A program made the translations under genes and the position numbers. This document shows positions 47,220 to 58,683 of a stretch of DNA of 64,000 nt, one piece after another. Every line of letters starts with the position of its first letter. Within the stretch, counting starts at the first letter, position 1. The stretch lies in the NCBI RefSeq assembly GCF_010093535.1, contig NW_022985170.1, positions 1,854 through 65,853 of the forward strand, in the 5' to 3' direction. The notes under the pieces are model-generated. The model was not told the origin of the DNA. It ran no database searches and was given only the letters and a program-made list of their open reading frames with translations. This stretch comes from Lindgomyces ingoldianus (lineage: Eukaryota; Ascomycota; Dothideomycetes; Pleosporales; Lindgomycetaceae).

Positions 47220-47395
47220 TGGTGGGTGTGAGAGTGAGTGGGTGTGAGAGTGAGAGTGAGTGGGGGTGTGGGTGTGAGTGTGTGTGTGTGAATGTGAGTG
47301 AGTGTGCGAGTGTGAGTGTGAGAGTGCAAGTGTGTGATTGTGGGTGTGATTGTGGGTGTGGGTGTGGGTGTGTGTTTGGGTGAGTGGGTGTGTTT
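47179..47395. repeat. TG microsatellite and GTGA-rich tract
   Basis: 18 TG units (47181-47216) run into about 180 bases made almost only of GTGT, GAGT and GGGTGT words. It lies 35-250 bases upstream of the ARO4 ATG, so its CA/CT-rich complement would be in the 5'-UTR or core promoter. Confidence 0.9.
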
Positions 47396-47880
47396 AAAGG
47401 CGGAGGATTTAGGAATAACGGAAGACTAGAAGAGGGGGAAGGATCCTTCCTATAAAACCCCAGGGCCGGAGTCAGAGGACGGACGGTGACGGATTTAAGC
47501 AATTGGCAGTTGCGGTCTGTCTTACTGAGCTTTTTGTTACGCCACGGAGAGTGAGGGGTACAGCTCCAACAGGAGCTCGAATTGCGCACCAAGGTTAACG
47601 CACGAGGTCAATTAGAGAGCGAATACTGGGGTATGGCGAATTTTGGGGAGTGAGAAGTGTCTCGACGCGAGAGGCGTAAAGAGCAAAGGTGAAGAGGGTG
47701 TGGTGGGGCGAACGAGTTTGATAGAGTCATTCACTCGAATAATTTTTATAAAGTGTCCCTTGCACAGGCGCGGCTAGCGGCCCGCCTCTCACCGCAACAC
47801 ATCCCACTGATCCACGTTCTTGGGAGCGCCAAACCATGAACTCACCCCTCCGAAATCCGCCGCCAGACGCCGCCAGACCC

Positions 47881-47918
47881 TGCTGTACCTCCCTGCTGTA
47901 CCTCCCTGCTGTACCTCC
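47881..47918. repeat. 13-bp triple tandem repeat
   Basis: Three near-perfect copies of TGCTGTACCTCCC. A pair of short GCCGCCAGAC repeats lies immediately before. Confidence 0.9.
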
Positions 47919-48046
47919 GGAGCTGGTAGTCCTCACCATTAACTCACCATTTTGAGTGAGCATTCATGCACCTTGCAACGAAACCTAATAGCAAGGCCGC
48001 TATCATATTACTTTACCTAAGCCCGTATTCGGCACCCAGGCACCGA

Positions 48047-48085
48047 GGCTCCCAGGCTCCCAGGCTCCCAGGCTCCCAGGCTCCT
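48047..48085. repeat. 8-bp tandem repeat
   Basis: Five copies of GGCTCCCA, the last imperfect. Confidence 0.9.
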
Positions 48086-48589
48086 GCCCTTAATCTGCCC
48101 TGAATCTGCCCCTCGTCGTCCCTCCACCAAGCAGGCCCTGCGCCCCCTCCCCAGCTGCGGCCCCCCTGCTACTATGGCCGCAAATCATCCTCCCCAGCCA
48201 CACCTCCAACCTTCGTTCCGCTGCTCCCCTCGTGCCCTGATCATCTCGCGAGGGGATAGCATCACCACAAAGGGCAGGCCGGCGTCGCAGTAAAGCTTGT
48301 CGCGCGCTCAAGCCTTTGAGTGGTTCGTCGTCTAGGCGTCAAAGTCGCTGCATCCGAGCCCATCTGAAACACTCCAGACGTCTCTTCTGGCGGCTTCCCC
48401 TGATCCGCCACCCCTCCTCCATTTGGTACAAAACACATGCCGCACCCAAAAACACCACGCCCTTCTCTTATCGAATCTTCCACCAATCTCCCAGACGATC
48501 CCGCTCACTGCTGCATATAGCCTGTTCGCCTTGTTGACCACGCTTCCCCCATCACTCCTCCGTCGCTGCATTAAGAGATAGAATAAACA

Positions 48590-49597
48590 ATGTTGGCGTT
48601 TCAGCCCATGAAGCGCGCCCGCGAGAACGACTCGGACTCTGATGACGAGAGGCACATCAAAGTGCGTCGTGCTTGTCATCTGCCTGTGCATGAGTCCCCA
48701 ACACTAACGTCATGACAGAAAACTCGCCCATGGAACATCCGGGCACACAGCAATGGCCGCGCACATTTCCCATCGCCCTCAAGTCTGCCCCTACGCCACT
48801 CGTTCACTCCGTCTCCTCCATGTTCCACTCCAGACTTCGAGGAAATTACTCCAGCACCCTCGGAGGCCAGCGAGGCCAACTCCCCAGCCCCCCCGCAAGA
48901 AGACCGCATCATCTTTTCGTCCCCACATGACGGAATGGACATGGACCTGGACCTGACAATGGACGACGACGACTTCGACATCATCGGCAGCCAACCGCCA
49001 GATTCCCCGCTCGTCCCCTTCGCCCTGCGGCCCGCAAAACTCAATCCCCAAATAATCGCCGACTCTGCTTCAAACAACACAGGGCGCATACCGACTCCAA
49101 TCTACCCCAACTTCCACACACCCCGCGGTCCAATGAGCATAGCAGGAATGGCCGGCTTCAACTATCCCAACAGCGGCATGGCCGGCGGCTTCACCAGCGA
49201 CAACACCTATCTCGGCGTCCCACCAGTCCCGATCCAGCAACCCCCAGCCTCGCGAAAGAACTCCAGAGATCACGACCAAGACCGCAGCCGCCGAATGCCA
49301 TCTCCCATCTCCGAAGACGAAGACATCCCCGATACGCCCACCGCACTCACGCAATCCCAGCTCTCGAGATTGACTGTAACGTCCCACAACCCGCCCTCCG
49401 AACACATGGATGTAGAGGGGAATACTGCCCACGGTGGCAAGGACGGGCCACCACCAGGCGTCGTTACAACACCGAGTCGCGGGCGCAAGAGAAGCGGAGC
49501 TTTCACTGGGAAAGGGCGGTTTAGCATGGGGTATCGTGAGGATTGCGAGAAGTGCAAAGCCAAGGTTCCCGGGCATTATTCGCATTTCCTGCCATGA
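48590..49597 (+). CDS. Conserved-looking protein with CxxC tail
   Basis: Exons 48590-48661 and 48719-49597 join across a 57-bp intron (donor GTGCGT, branch CTAAC, acceptor GACAG) to give 316 residues. The N-terminus MLAFQPMKRARENDSDSDDE with KKTRPWNIRAHSNGRAH has a nuclear-localisation look. The middle is disordered with an acidic stretch (MDLDLTMDDDDFDIIG) and SP/TP sites (SPISEDEDIPDTPTALTQSQ). The last 40 residues are the most structured: RKRSGAFTGKGRFSMGYRED then CEKCKAKVPGHYSHFLP, with a CxxC pair and a following His that might bind metal. I do not recognise a named family; the strong end motifs suggest a nuclear, cell-cycle-phosphorylated protein, which is inference. Confidence 0.8.
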
Positions 49598-50127
49598 CAT
49601 TTGCGCTTCTATATCATGGGGCCTCTGCTCTAAGAAAGGGCTTAAGCAATGCATGCTCAATATTCGCCATGTTTAGAGAAAAAGGTCCTTTGGCAGGGAC
49701 ACGCGTGGGTTCAACTGGCTCGATTTTTGGGGCGAGAATGGTTATGGGGTCTGGCGTTGTGGTCCACTGGTTTAGCGATGATTTCGATGAATAGAAGAGG
49801 GGTTTATGATCATTCTCAGCACCCACTAGGCCTATACCTATGCAGTATCATAAAGCATGTTCCACTATCTGTTCACCCATTTGAATATTTTGCAACTAAA
49901 GAGTCTATTCCCCTTCCCTCTTCTAGCCCCTACAATTTCTGCTTTCCTCCTAAACAATATTAAGCTAGCTTAGATACCTCCATATCTGGAGGGCTTTGGC
50001 TCCGAAAATGCAGGACTTTAAGCCAGCAATTTCGTGAGCCCGGAAAATCATAGATCTGCAGTCGACCCATGCTCAATATATCTCTATTAATCACTGTATA
50101 ATCCTCATTAACTATCAGAAGCTTCCC
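49598..50127. other. 3' flank and intergenic sequence
   Basis: Presumed 3'-UTR of the CxxC-protein gene; nothing further recognised. Confidence 0.5.
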
Positions 50128-50409
50128 ATGTTCTGGTTTTATTTTTTTTATTTTACTCTGAGCCTTGCAACCTTCATCCCCTCCTTTTCTGCCTGCTCTC
50201 TCCTATGCATGGCAGATCTGTGCCCATTACCCTGTTATACCATTCCTCAACGTCAGTACGAAGGCAATTGTAGCCGCACAATGCCCCCAGTCTGCAATAT
50301 GCTGATGGAAGATTTCAGGCGTCATTCTCCGTCTCTGGTGGATTCACCTCCTACTTTGTTACTTTTATTCCGAATCCTCGACGCTATCACTCCCATGACC
50401 TTGCGATGA
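50128..50409 (+). CDS. Possible small secreted Cys-containing protein
   Basis: A 93-codon frame opening MFWFYFFYFTLSLATFIPSF, a strongly hydrophobic, signal-peptide-like start, followed by six Cys within about 40 residues (ACSLLCMADLCPLPCYTIPQ, then NCSRTMPPVCN). It stands alone in a 3-kb gap, shows no intron, and its tail looks random. It could be a small secreted protein or a chance frame; I lean only slightly to the former. Confidence 0.25.
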   Translation: MFWFYFFYFTLSLATFIPSFSACSLLCMADLCPLPCYTIPQRQYEGNCSRTMPPVCNMLMEDFRRHSPSLVDSPPTLLLLFRILDAITPMTLR

Positions 50410-52735
50410 CTTCGAGAACAGCGCTCCTAGAATTCGCTAAAGCTCAATCTCCATGTCGCTCCAGAACTGACCCGAGCGGTCACGTCTATGTCACACACCG
50501 AAACCTGTCCAATCAATAAAATGCATCATCAAGGATGATACCGCCTTTTCTTGACTACACCTCAACGGGTTCCAGAGTCGAATCTCCCAAGGCTGAAGAC
50601 AGTAGGCGCTCCAATTCTAAAGAAGTTGGTCACTCTAGAGTATTGGCGCATCCAATGATAGATGGAATAGTGGGCATAGTCCTACCGACATTGGTCCTTC
50701 TTTTGGTGGTTTAGGGGACATCGTATTTACTCTTCATTCGCAGACAAAGAACGCTAACTCTATAAAAAGAATCCAATTGCTTTGAATGATTGATCTGCAG
50801 GCAATTCTTGCTGTAGGCTACCATACCTACACCCACAAGCTCGCGTTGTCTGATATGGCCCCGATGATCCAATTGGGGTTTCTAGTGATCCTATCACACA
50901 ACGCAGTCAGAAGCGCAGACACATTTCTAATGGTGACGACAGTCGATACGAGTCGGATAGAATTTTATCGGTCTCCGTTCATCCCGCAGGGGCAGGCAAA
51001 TTTGAACTTAACAAATGAAATGATTATTTTGTGCTCCGCTTCCATCAAGGATACTCTACGATGTACTAACTACCCTTCGTAACGTGGAGATCTTTCCTTC
51101 TGCAAGAACTGCATAGCTCGAAATTCGATGATATTTTCATCTCAACAGCTACGAAGACTACGTCCTACGGCCCTTCGAAAACGCTGGGTAGGGTTGGGCT
51201 GGAGTTCTGGAAGTTCAAAACACTAGGTGCTTGCTTAGAGGGGCGATCACCGTGAAGTAATCTATGAAGATACACTATCTTTTTGCATCTCAGGTGCTAT
51301 CTTCTGTGATTGATCCGCTCTCTGTCGCGAGACTTCTGCTTCTTCCCCGCTAGCATTGAGTAGCTTGACGACCATCTTGTCGTTCGAGACTTGAATGTTG
51401 TTGAACAGCTGGCTTCAAGTCAGCGCGGAGCTCCCGAATGTAGTACAGCGGAGATTGGGCTCACCAAAGCTAATATGTTCTAGGTCTTAAGGTGTAATCC
51501 TTGTATCTTCAAGCTAGCCTAGCTCGGAGCCATACCTGTGAAGGTGAGCAGCTACCACCCGCTTAAGGACCCTCTATACCATTCTCACTAATCTTTTGTT
51601 AAATCTCGAAGCTCCCCAACAACACTTCCCTCGGCTCTAGCTGCGTAAATTTCCCCAACTAGGTTCTATCTTCATACTTAGTGGTTATGGTATTCTTAGC
51701 CCCCACATTCTCAAGAAACGGAACACAGCAAAGAATGCCTCTAAGATTGTTGCGCATGAAATTGCTACTGCAAGCCAACAAGTTAATATGATTGTCTACA
51801 TTCACAGAATCAATATTCTACCTTACAATACTAATAAAGTCTCGAAAGAGCACCAATACAATACAGGTGAGGTCCCATACAGTCCCCCATATCACCGACT
51901 CCTTTCTTAGAAACCATGAAGTAATTCTACGCAGTTAACGCCTCAAATACTGAAACCCTACTCCACTTAGCTACTTAAGTACTCTACCATAAAGGCCTTG
52001 TAGTACACCTACTGCCTTTTCACAAACCCACGTAAAAAGGGTTATCAGCCATCGATCTCGCACACTGAGGCTGCGACAGGGGACATGAATATCGCAGCGA
52101 ACAGGAAGCACGTCCGGTTTGCTCACCACATGAATTCGGCCGGCCTGCAAGCCTGCTCCGAAAAGCGGAGCATCGTTCTAATTCCAAAAAAAAAAAAAAA
52201 AAACCAGAACTGACCACTCAAGAAGAACGTCATCATTAGCCGTGAAACCGAAAAAAAATTGAAAAATTTGTAAGCCCACCTACGCTAGGAACAAAGTGTC
52301 CGCCTAGGTACTAGCTCCTACAATTGTTATTACTGCGGGGTTGAACATCCTCTCCCTATGCTACCCTTTCTAATTACTAGATGACCCCTTGAGACATAAA
52401 ACCATACTCCATATACAGTTGTAGGGATTAACAAGCCCTTCTAAGCAAGCTAAGAATCATTCAAGTCCAATAAAAATCAATAGGGATATAAAGCCCAGAA
52501 AATACGAAGACTAGAAATGCGTACTAGTGTATTCAGGAGCCTCTTTAAAGTCACCAACTCCCAAGGTCCATATCTCGTTATAATTGACATAAAATACATG
52601 ATATCAGTACGTGGGTATTTCTTGCACTGAAAGCATCCATCAAAGCCAAAATCACAGGTGTTATACAGCCCTTGAATGAAACTCCACTTTACATGTTCAA
52701 AAAAAAGGTTCCCAACATCTCCAAGACTCCCTATT
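50410..52735. other. Gene-poor interval
   Basis: No supportable gene. A frame at 50786-51082 (+) gives 98 residues with a hydrophobic middle and no motif. Sequence from about 51,600 to 52,700 is AT-leaning with a patch of GC-richer DNA at 52,030-52,180 ending in an A-tract. The remainder looks like ordinary intergenic DNA. Confidence 0.45.
52186..52203. repeat. Poly-A tract of 18
   Basis: Eighteen consecutive A directly follow a GC-richer patch of about 150 bases. No pol III box A or B and no clear target-site duplication can be seen around it. Confidence 0.85.
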
Positions 52736-53869
52736 TTACTCCTCCTCGTCTTCATCCTCATCGCCCCCGTCCTCCCCCACTCCCACCGCTGAACTTGAGC
52801 TCCTCCCACCATTTCCACCCCCCCTCCTTGCACCCGTACTCCCAACAACCACCCTCTCCCCCACAAAAACATCCCCCGTCCACTCTACCTTACAAACCGG
52901 ACATTTCCCCCTCCCACCCCTTTGATTCTGCCCCCTAAAAAACTGCTGCGTACAATGGTCATGCAACCGACAGCCACACGCCCTATCCGCACACCTCTGC
53001 CCGACCGTCACAATTTCTCTACAACCTTCGCAATCCTTGACGCGGATTAGGGGTTCGTCGTCTGGGTCGTCTGGGTCCGCGGGCTCGTTGTATGTTTCTT
53101 TGAGGTAGGTGCGGAGTTCGATGAAAGCGCGTGGCGCAAGGGAATAGTACTGTGCGCGGGACAAGTGGAGGAAGGACTGGGAGAGGAGTTCAGAGAGGAC
53201 GCGATCAGCCTCGGATATCGTTAAACTTTTCGCATTAGCGGTTTCCAGGGTATTGTTATCACCATCGCCATCGCCGTCACCGTTTTCGTTGCCGTTGACC
53301 TGGCTTTCTCTTACTCCTGATCCGCGAGAGCGAGACACTTTTGCGAGATTCGACGCCTGCATCTTGCTGACCGCCATAATCTCCCTATTCCGCGTATTAT
53401 ACGTTTCGAACATTGCATCTAGAATCCGCTTTATGTACGAGATTTCATCAGGCGAGAATGTTGTCGCGAGTTGTGTTAAAGCATCCGATGTTGTGTTTAC
53501 GAGCGCGTAAATGAGCGTGCGGTCGGTTTGGGAACGTGTAGATCGGATCTCGTAGTCTAGCGCAGAGAGCCGTGTGTTGATGGTTGTAATGGTGGAGGAG
53601 ATGTCGGCGGGCGTGACGTCGCCTTCTAGCATTGGGCGGCGAGGATCTATTGGCTTTATTAGAGGACGTTATAGCCTTGGGTAGAGGATATTGGGGACGT
53701 TGGGAGGGAGTGAAGGTGTACCATGTGCGCTATGCACCGCTGCGAGGACGGGTTTGATTTCGTCTACGGTCATGACTGGTCTTGAGAGGAAGGCTTGCAG
53801 AAAGGCGCGATGGGCATTGTTGTAGCCAGTTTCAACAGTTAATTCGGCGTGGAAATCGTCGCGAGACAT
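52736..53869 (-). CDS. NSE1: NSE1, RING subunit of Smc5/6 complex
   Basis: Nuclear RING-type ubiquitin-ligase subunit of the Smc5/6 complex, needed for DNA repair and replication-fork stability, working with Nse3 and Nse4. Exons 53869-53722 and 53646-52736 join across a 75-bp intron to 352 residues; the junction reads HSAHDPRRPMLEGDVTPADI, the expected start of the first winged-helix region. The C-terminal variant RING (about residues 253-300) is clear: CEGCREIVTVGQRC, CGCRLHDHCTQQFF and GKCPVCKVEW. A Gly/Asp linker (NGNENGDGDGDGDNN) and an acidic tail DEDEDEEE are extra low-complexity parts. The frame extends upstream of the chosen ATG to 54001, but that stretch crosses a poly-C tract and looks like 5'-UTR; MSRDDFHAELTV is a better start. 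Confidence 0.92.
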
Positions 53870-54525
53870 TGCGGAGATTGTGGGGGGGGGGGGGATATTT
53901 TGTTCGGAGTGAAGAGTGGTTGTGGGGTTGAAGCGACACGGGTAAGTTTGGGGAAACACGAACGCGTTTACACGTGACCAGGCTCCAGTCTTTAGCCCCA
54001 TGCATGCAGAGGGTAGAAGCTATACTCGTGGACTCGGGCTTGCGGATATCTAGTAGTAATGCCCTTATAGTATTCAGCAGTCACCCTAGCTCAGGTAGGA
54101 ATTCACATCACCAGACCATCACCTGAGGTATCCCCGCCACGGAAGTCCCTTAGTAAATCCCTAAGTAAATTCGACAATAAAAACTAGAATTGGCTACAGC
54201 AAAGAATACTCAAGAGCCTTGAATGCTCCACCAAGATGCCAAACCCATACCCAAACCTATGTTCTGGCCCCGAGTCCCCGGATGCTGCGTGTATCTGAAT
54301 GTGTACTCTAAGTGTTGTCGTAATCAACGCCTCCCAATGAGCCAAATAAATGACATCAACACGCCTATTGCCCAATGATGATGATGACGCTGCTGCTAAT
54401 ACGCCCTCCCCCCTAGGTTTTCGCCGACCATCCCGCCCATGTAACCGTTAGCCGTCTGTGTTCAATAGTGAATGCCTATGGACGCTCCAACCCCGCTCCA
54501 AAACCATCATCCAACGACAAACAAT
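53870..54525. other. Intergenic interval
   Basis: The NSE1 5'-UTR and promoter, then the 3'-UTR of the phosphatase gene. It includes the G13 homopolymer. No gene. Confidence 0.55.
53882..53894. repeat. G13 homopolymer
   Basis: Thirteen G in a row, 13 bases upstream of the NSE1 start codon (poly-C in the mRNA sense). Homopolymers of this length are prone to read error and to length variation. Confidence 0.9.
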
Positions 54526-57181
54526 CTACGCCGATTTCGGATGCTGCTCAACAAGCCACTCCAAAACACTCTCATAGCAAAGCACGAATTGCCGCAAACT
54601 CTGTACCATGCTCAGCCTCTGCAACCTAAATTCCTCAACCGTCTGCTCGATCAAATCCAGATCATCACTGACCGCCCAGTTCCCCTCCACTTTCTCGTCC
54701 TTGAAGAATGGGCTTTCTTGGCTCCGACTTTGGCTTGATGAACCCGGCAATGGCTCCATCTCCATCGATGTACCCTGTCGGAGATTTCGAGCTTGACGTT
54801 GTCGTTTCAGCATATCGATGACTGAGTCAACGGTGCAGAATGTCCCAGTTCGACCACATCCCGCGGAGCAGTGAACCAAGACTGGACGGCCGTTTGGAGG
54901 ATCCGGACGAGATGGGTGACCGCCGTTTACTTGTCTCACGACCGCATCGCATTGTTCAATTAGACCCAACAGGTGTGCGGGGTGAGCGGGAGCGCCGAAG
55001 TCAGGCCAACTAGAGTATTGCAGCTGCGTTATTTCTCGCATCCGCTGGAATGGCTCGTTAGAGTTGGAGAGGGTGAATTTCCTAACGATAACATAAGGCT
55101 GGTCGGAGTTAGGAGAAGAATTGTTTGGTTCTCTTGACAGATTCGCCGGCTTGGGTGGGTTAGTGGCGCGACGCTGGCCCAAGGCTGGCCGATCTCTGTG
55201 CCGATGGATTCTTAAAGGCTCGAGAGAAGCGCGGCGTTCACCGAGTGCGTTGAGCTGCATGTGCCCGTACTGTTTGTTACACCAGTAGTTATGCGCCTTG
55301 ACTTGGCCGCCTTCTTGCTCCGCGGTTAGCATAACGATGACACGCACATCTTGCTGCCAAACGACGTTCCAGAAGTCCTGTGGAGTATTAGCCCAAGTTC
55401 ATATTACCTGCGAGAATGGGATTACTTACATTGAACGTTGCAGGGAGCGGTCCTTGCGTGGCAATGTAGCGCTTGTTGGATCGCGCAGTTTGAACATAAT
55501 TCGCATTGACGTAGTCACACCCGCCGTCTGCAACACCTTCTAATTTGACCCGGGTGTGTTCATATGGCCAAATACTGTTGTAGCGGTTCTTAGAACCCTT
55601 CTCTATCCCGGCGATCTGAACAGATCTAGTAGATTCTGATCCTGTAGCCGGAGAGCCAAAGACAACTTTACTAGATAATGCTTCTTGCATCCGTTTCTGC
55701 TCGCGCTTCTCAATCTGCAGGAATTTGTCCGATACAAGCCTGCCATTATCCATTTCGTTCACTGCGTGCCGCAGCCACGAGGGAAGATCTTCTTCTATTT
55801 GATTTGTCATGGTTGCTGGATGTTTGAGAGACAATTGACCAACACCTCCAATCAAGTCCATATTCTGGCGAATGTTTCCAAAGAACGGATTCGCGGCGTT
55901 TTGAGTTGCTGGCATAGGACACCCTCCAATAACGGGAGCTACAGAAGGCAAACTTGAATCGAGGTGGAGGGAAGCAGACATCGGGCTGTTGGTTGAGTTG
56001 TGAGCTATCCACGAGGGAAACTTCTCCGAGAACTCTGAGAATCCGCCTCGAATAATATATGAGCCACCCGCCCATCCTTCGTTCGTGAACTTCTTCAGGG
56101 TGTTTATGCAAGTGGCAGCGTCCTTCATCTGTGAGGAACTGGCGTCATAAACGATTATGTATTTGCTACTCCTCCACCCTTCAAACTTCTCTCTGTGGTC
56201 CTCCTCTTTGAAGGTTTCCGCCAGTTTTTTTACATTAAAAGAGGCTCTCTTTAGTAAGGTGGTGGGTATGCACAAGCTCAATGCGCCTACAATTCGGGAC
56301 TTTGCGTGCTGAGTTGATACACGGAGGTCGAGGAGCAATACTTCCTCTGCAGCGGATTCGAGAATATTCACAACGTGTTGTGGTGTCGTCATCACCGGGC
56401 CATCTGTTTTGCTTTCGTTCTCTAAGCTCGCAGGTAATGTTTCAGCTCTGTGGTGGGACACGGGGAAGGAGTGGGTAGCTGGTTGAGCGGGTAGGGAAGG
56501 TCGAAGATTCCTGCCTTCTACGAATTCCGCCAGTTCATCTGACCGGTCGAGGAAGCTTGCAGGTGAATTCCTCCGTGGACGCTCTGGGAAAAGCGAAGAC
56601 TCGGTCGACAGAAGCCTTTTGGGCGACCGAGGCTTGATAAGGCCTTCAGAGCCATCGGATTTAGTTCGATTAGAGTAGTCAATGGAATTCGTAGAAGGCA
56701 CTGTAGAATTAGGGCTGGGGAGCTTGGCATATCCAAAAACGGGTCCAGTCGGCGCCGCTGAAGTGGCTGGTCTGGCACCAAAATCCAAAAGGTTACCTAA
56801 CGCGAAGGCCTTACTGTTTCCAGACTGTCTCCTAAACTGGTCAAATTCAAGATTCTGGTCGGCTGGAATAACTCGGGGAGATGTAGCTGCTATAGAGCGC
56901 ACATTAGATGACGGCGGACTCCAGTTGCCGCGGAGGTGCTGAGCTGCGCTGGACGAGAAACAGTCGGCGTTCGCGTCAACCGCCAACCCAAAGTAATTGG
57001 GGCTTGGAGTGCGAGGATCATGAAGAACAAGGCTGGTGGCCTTGCCCTCGTTGAGGCGGCGAGGGGTGAGGGGTGGTGCAGCGGCTGGCGTACGGGAGGC
57101 ACTGGGCCTCGATTTATGGGTGCGAGACTGTGAGGGGTGCTCCCTCAGTCTCGGGGAGAGGACAGGCGTCGACATTGTCAT
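54526..57181 (-). CDS. Pyp-type protein tyrosine phosphatase
   Basis: A cytosolic tyrosine phosphatase of the fission-yeast Pyp1/Pyp2 and budding-yeast Ptp2/Ptp3 type, which switch off stress-activated MAP kinases. Exons 57181-55430 and 55377-54526 join across a 52-bp intron to 867 residues. The N-terminal 260 residues are disordered and Ser/Pro-rich. A rhodanese/CDC25-like module (about 265-390; ESAAEEVLLLDLRVSTQHAK to GGSYIIRGGFSEFSEKFP) is the MAPK-docking region in this group. The catalytic domain (about 510-855) has NRYNSIWPYEHTRVKL, DYVNANYVQT, a WPD loop (SSWPDFGAP) and signature VLVHCSAGCGRTGTF with Cys near residue 754. An extra loop of about 45 basic residues (ALGERRASLEPLRIHRHRDR) interrupts the domain. 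ATGs at codons 1 and 3 are both possible. Confidence 0.92.
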
Positions 57182-58683
57182 ACTCCCTTAAAGAGCGATG
57201 TTGGCGGATGTGAAGCCAGCAAAGGCTGGAGCGAAAATATAGGATATGAGGACATGAAAGTGGATAGAGGTTGTGTGGCGGCGGTGTCGAGGATTATGAG
57301 GAAGTGATGTGAGAGGCAAGGGCGGAGACTGCTGTGCCAGACGGTTGAAAGAAGCTGAGGAATATGATGTCACTGGGGCGGGAAAAGGGCGATGACAAAA
57401 CGTTACGAGGAGCAACGACAACGGCAAGACGACTCCGGCGGACAAATCTGCTGAGGAATGTTCACGAAGTCGTTTGTTTAACGACGACCGAGAACGAGGG
57501 CCAGCTGGACGTCTCGTGTGAAGAGTGACCCAAGGGTGGTCTGATGGGGCTGATGGGAGCCGGCGACAGATCAAGTTTTCGGCATCGCGCCAAGCTATGC
57601 AGGAGATGCAGGGTCTTGGTCCCTGAAGTATAAGCGAAGGTCTCTCCCGTGACCGAGATAGGGCTGAGAGCAGCACAGCAGTGCGGACTGAGGAAGAGAG
57701 ACGAGGAAGGAGATGCAGATGGTCGTGAGGGTTGCACGCCGTATCGAGACTATTATGGCACATTATTGAGTGCGAGACGGATCGCCTTCCAACAAGAATC
57801 TGTAACAGCTACAGCTACTGGACGGCCGGTCTGGACTCAGACAATCCATATTGCATCTGCAACATATCTTCGGGCTCGCTCTGGACTAAGTCAGGTGCAC
57901 CGAAAGTACCAGGCATCAACGGCCCATTATCGCATCCTCCAGCAAATGACCAAGGGAGTAACAAACCCATCATCCCAGTTTCTCCTCGGAAGCCAGCTTT
58001 CTTCTTCGCAGAGCTTACCGCTTGGAGGCCCCCGCCAGGCTGCCAGAAGACCGTGAGGCTGGACACTAGGACTAATAAAGCGCTAGCCCAATGCACACCA
58101 AGATCAGCAAATTTTAGTGCTCTGAGAGTGCGGGATCAGCCAAACTCATCCTTCGGTTCTGAGGCGGCTCGACCTCACATCTGGCACCTGCATGGATGGA
58201 CAACTGAAATCCCATACTCAACAGCTGCCGCAGTCTCACCTCCGAGGAAACTCTTAACCCCGCGAATCTCGAATGGAGAAACTGCCAGGAGTTTGCGCTA
58301 GGTAACCACTGATTGCCGATCAGGGTGAGTAATGATGAAAATATATCTCTGATACGAGGCTAGAATCTTGTGCGTGGTCGAACGTGGTCGAAACGACACT
58401 AAATTTGTCACTGAAAAGTCGTTCACTCAATCTTGAAGTCAAGGCTTACATATTCACTCAACAGCAACGCACAACTACTAGATTCGGAATAATGAATTCC
58501 CATCTACCAGGCATTCGAGGAAGCTATCAAGAAATGGTAGAAATACTGCTACTTTTCGGTCTTTAAGCCTCGAGGATCCCACATATCATACGCCTGCTAC
58601 CTCTAATCCCAGTACCAAACGCCTGCGCTATCGTCACCTTCCTAGAATACTATCTTCAATATATCCACATCCTTGTGCAGTCA
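57182..58683. other. Intergenic interval with unassigned frames
   Basis: Promoter and long 5'-UTR of the phosphatase (CT-rich in the sense strand), then the ARP5 3' flank. A 189-codon plus frame at 57732-58301 and a 93-codon minus frame at 58096-57815 (start MHWASALLVLVSSLTVFW) overlap. Neither has a motif, and I would not call either a gene without transcripts. Confidence 0.45.

Noticed and set aside
57732..58301. A 189-codon plus frame between the phosphatase and ARP5 genes
   Set aside because: No motif, no conserved-looking block, and overlapping frames on both strands of similar quality.
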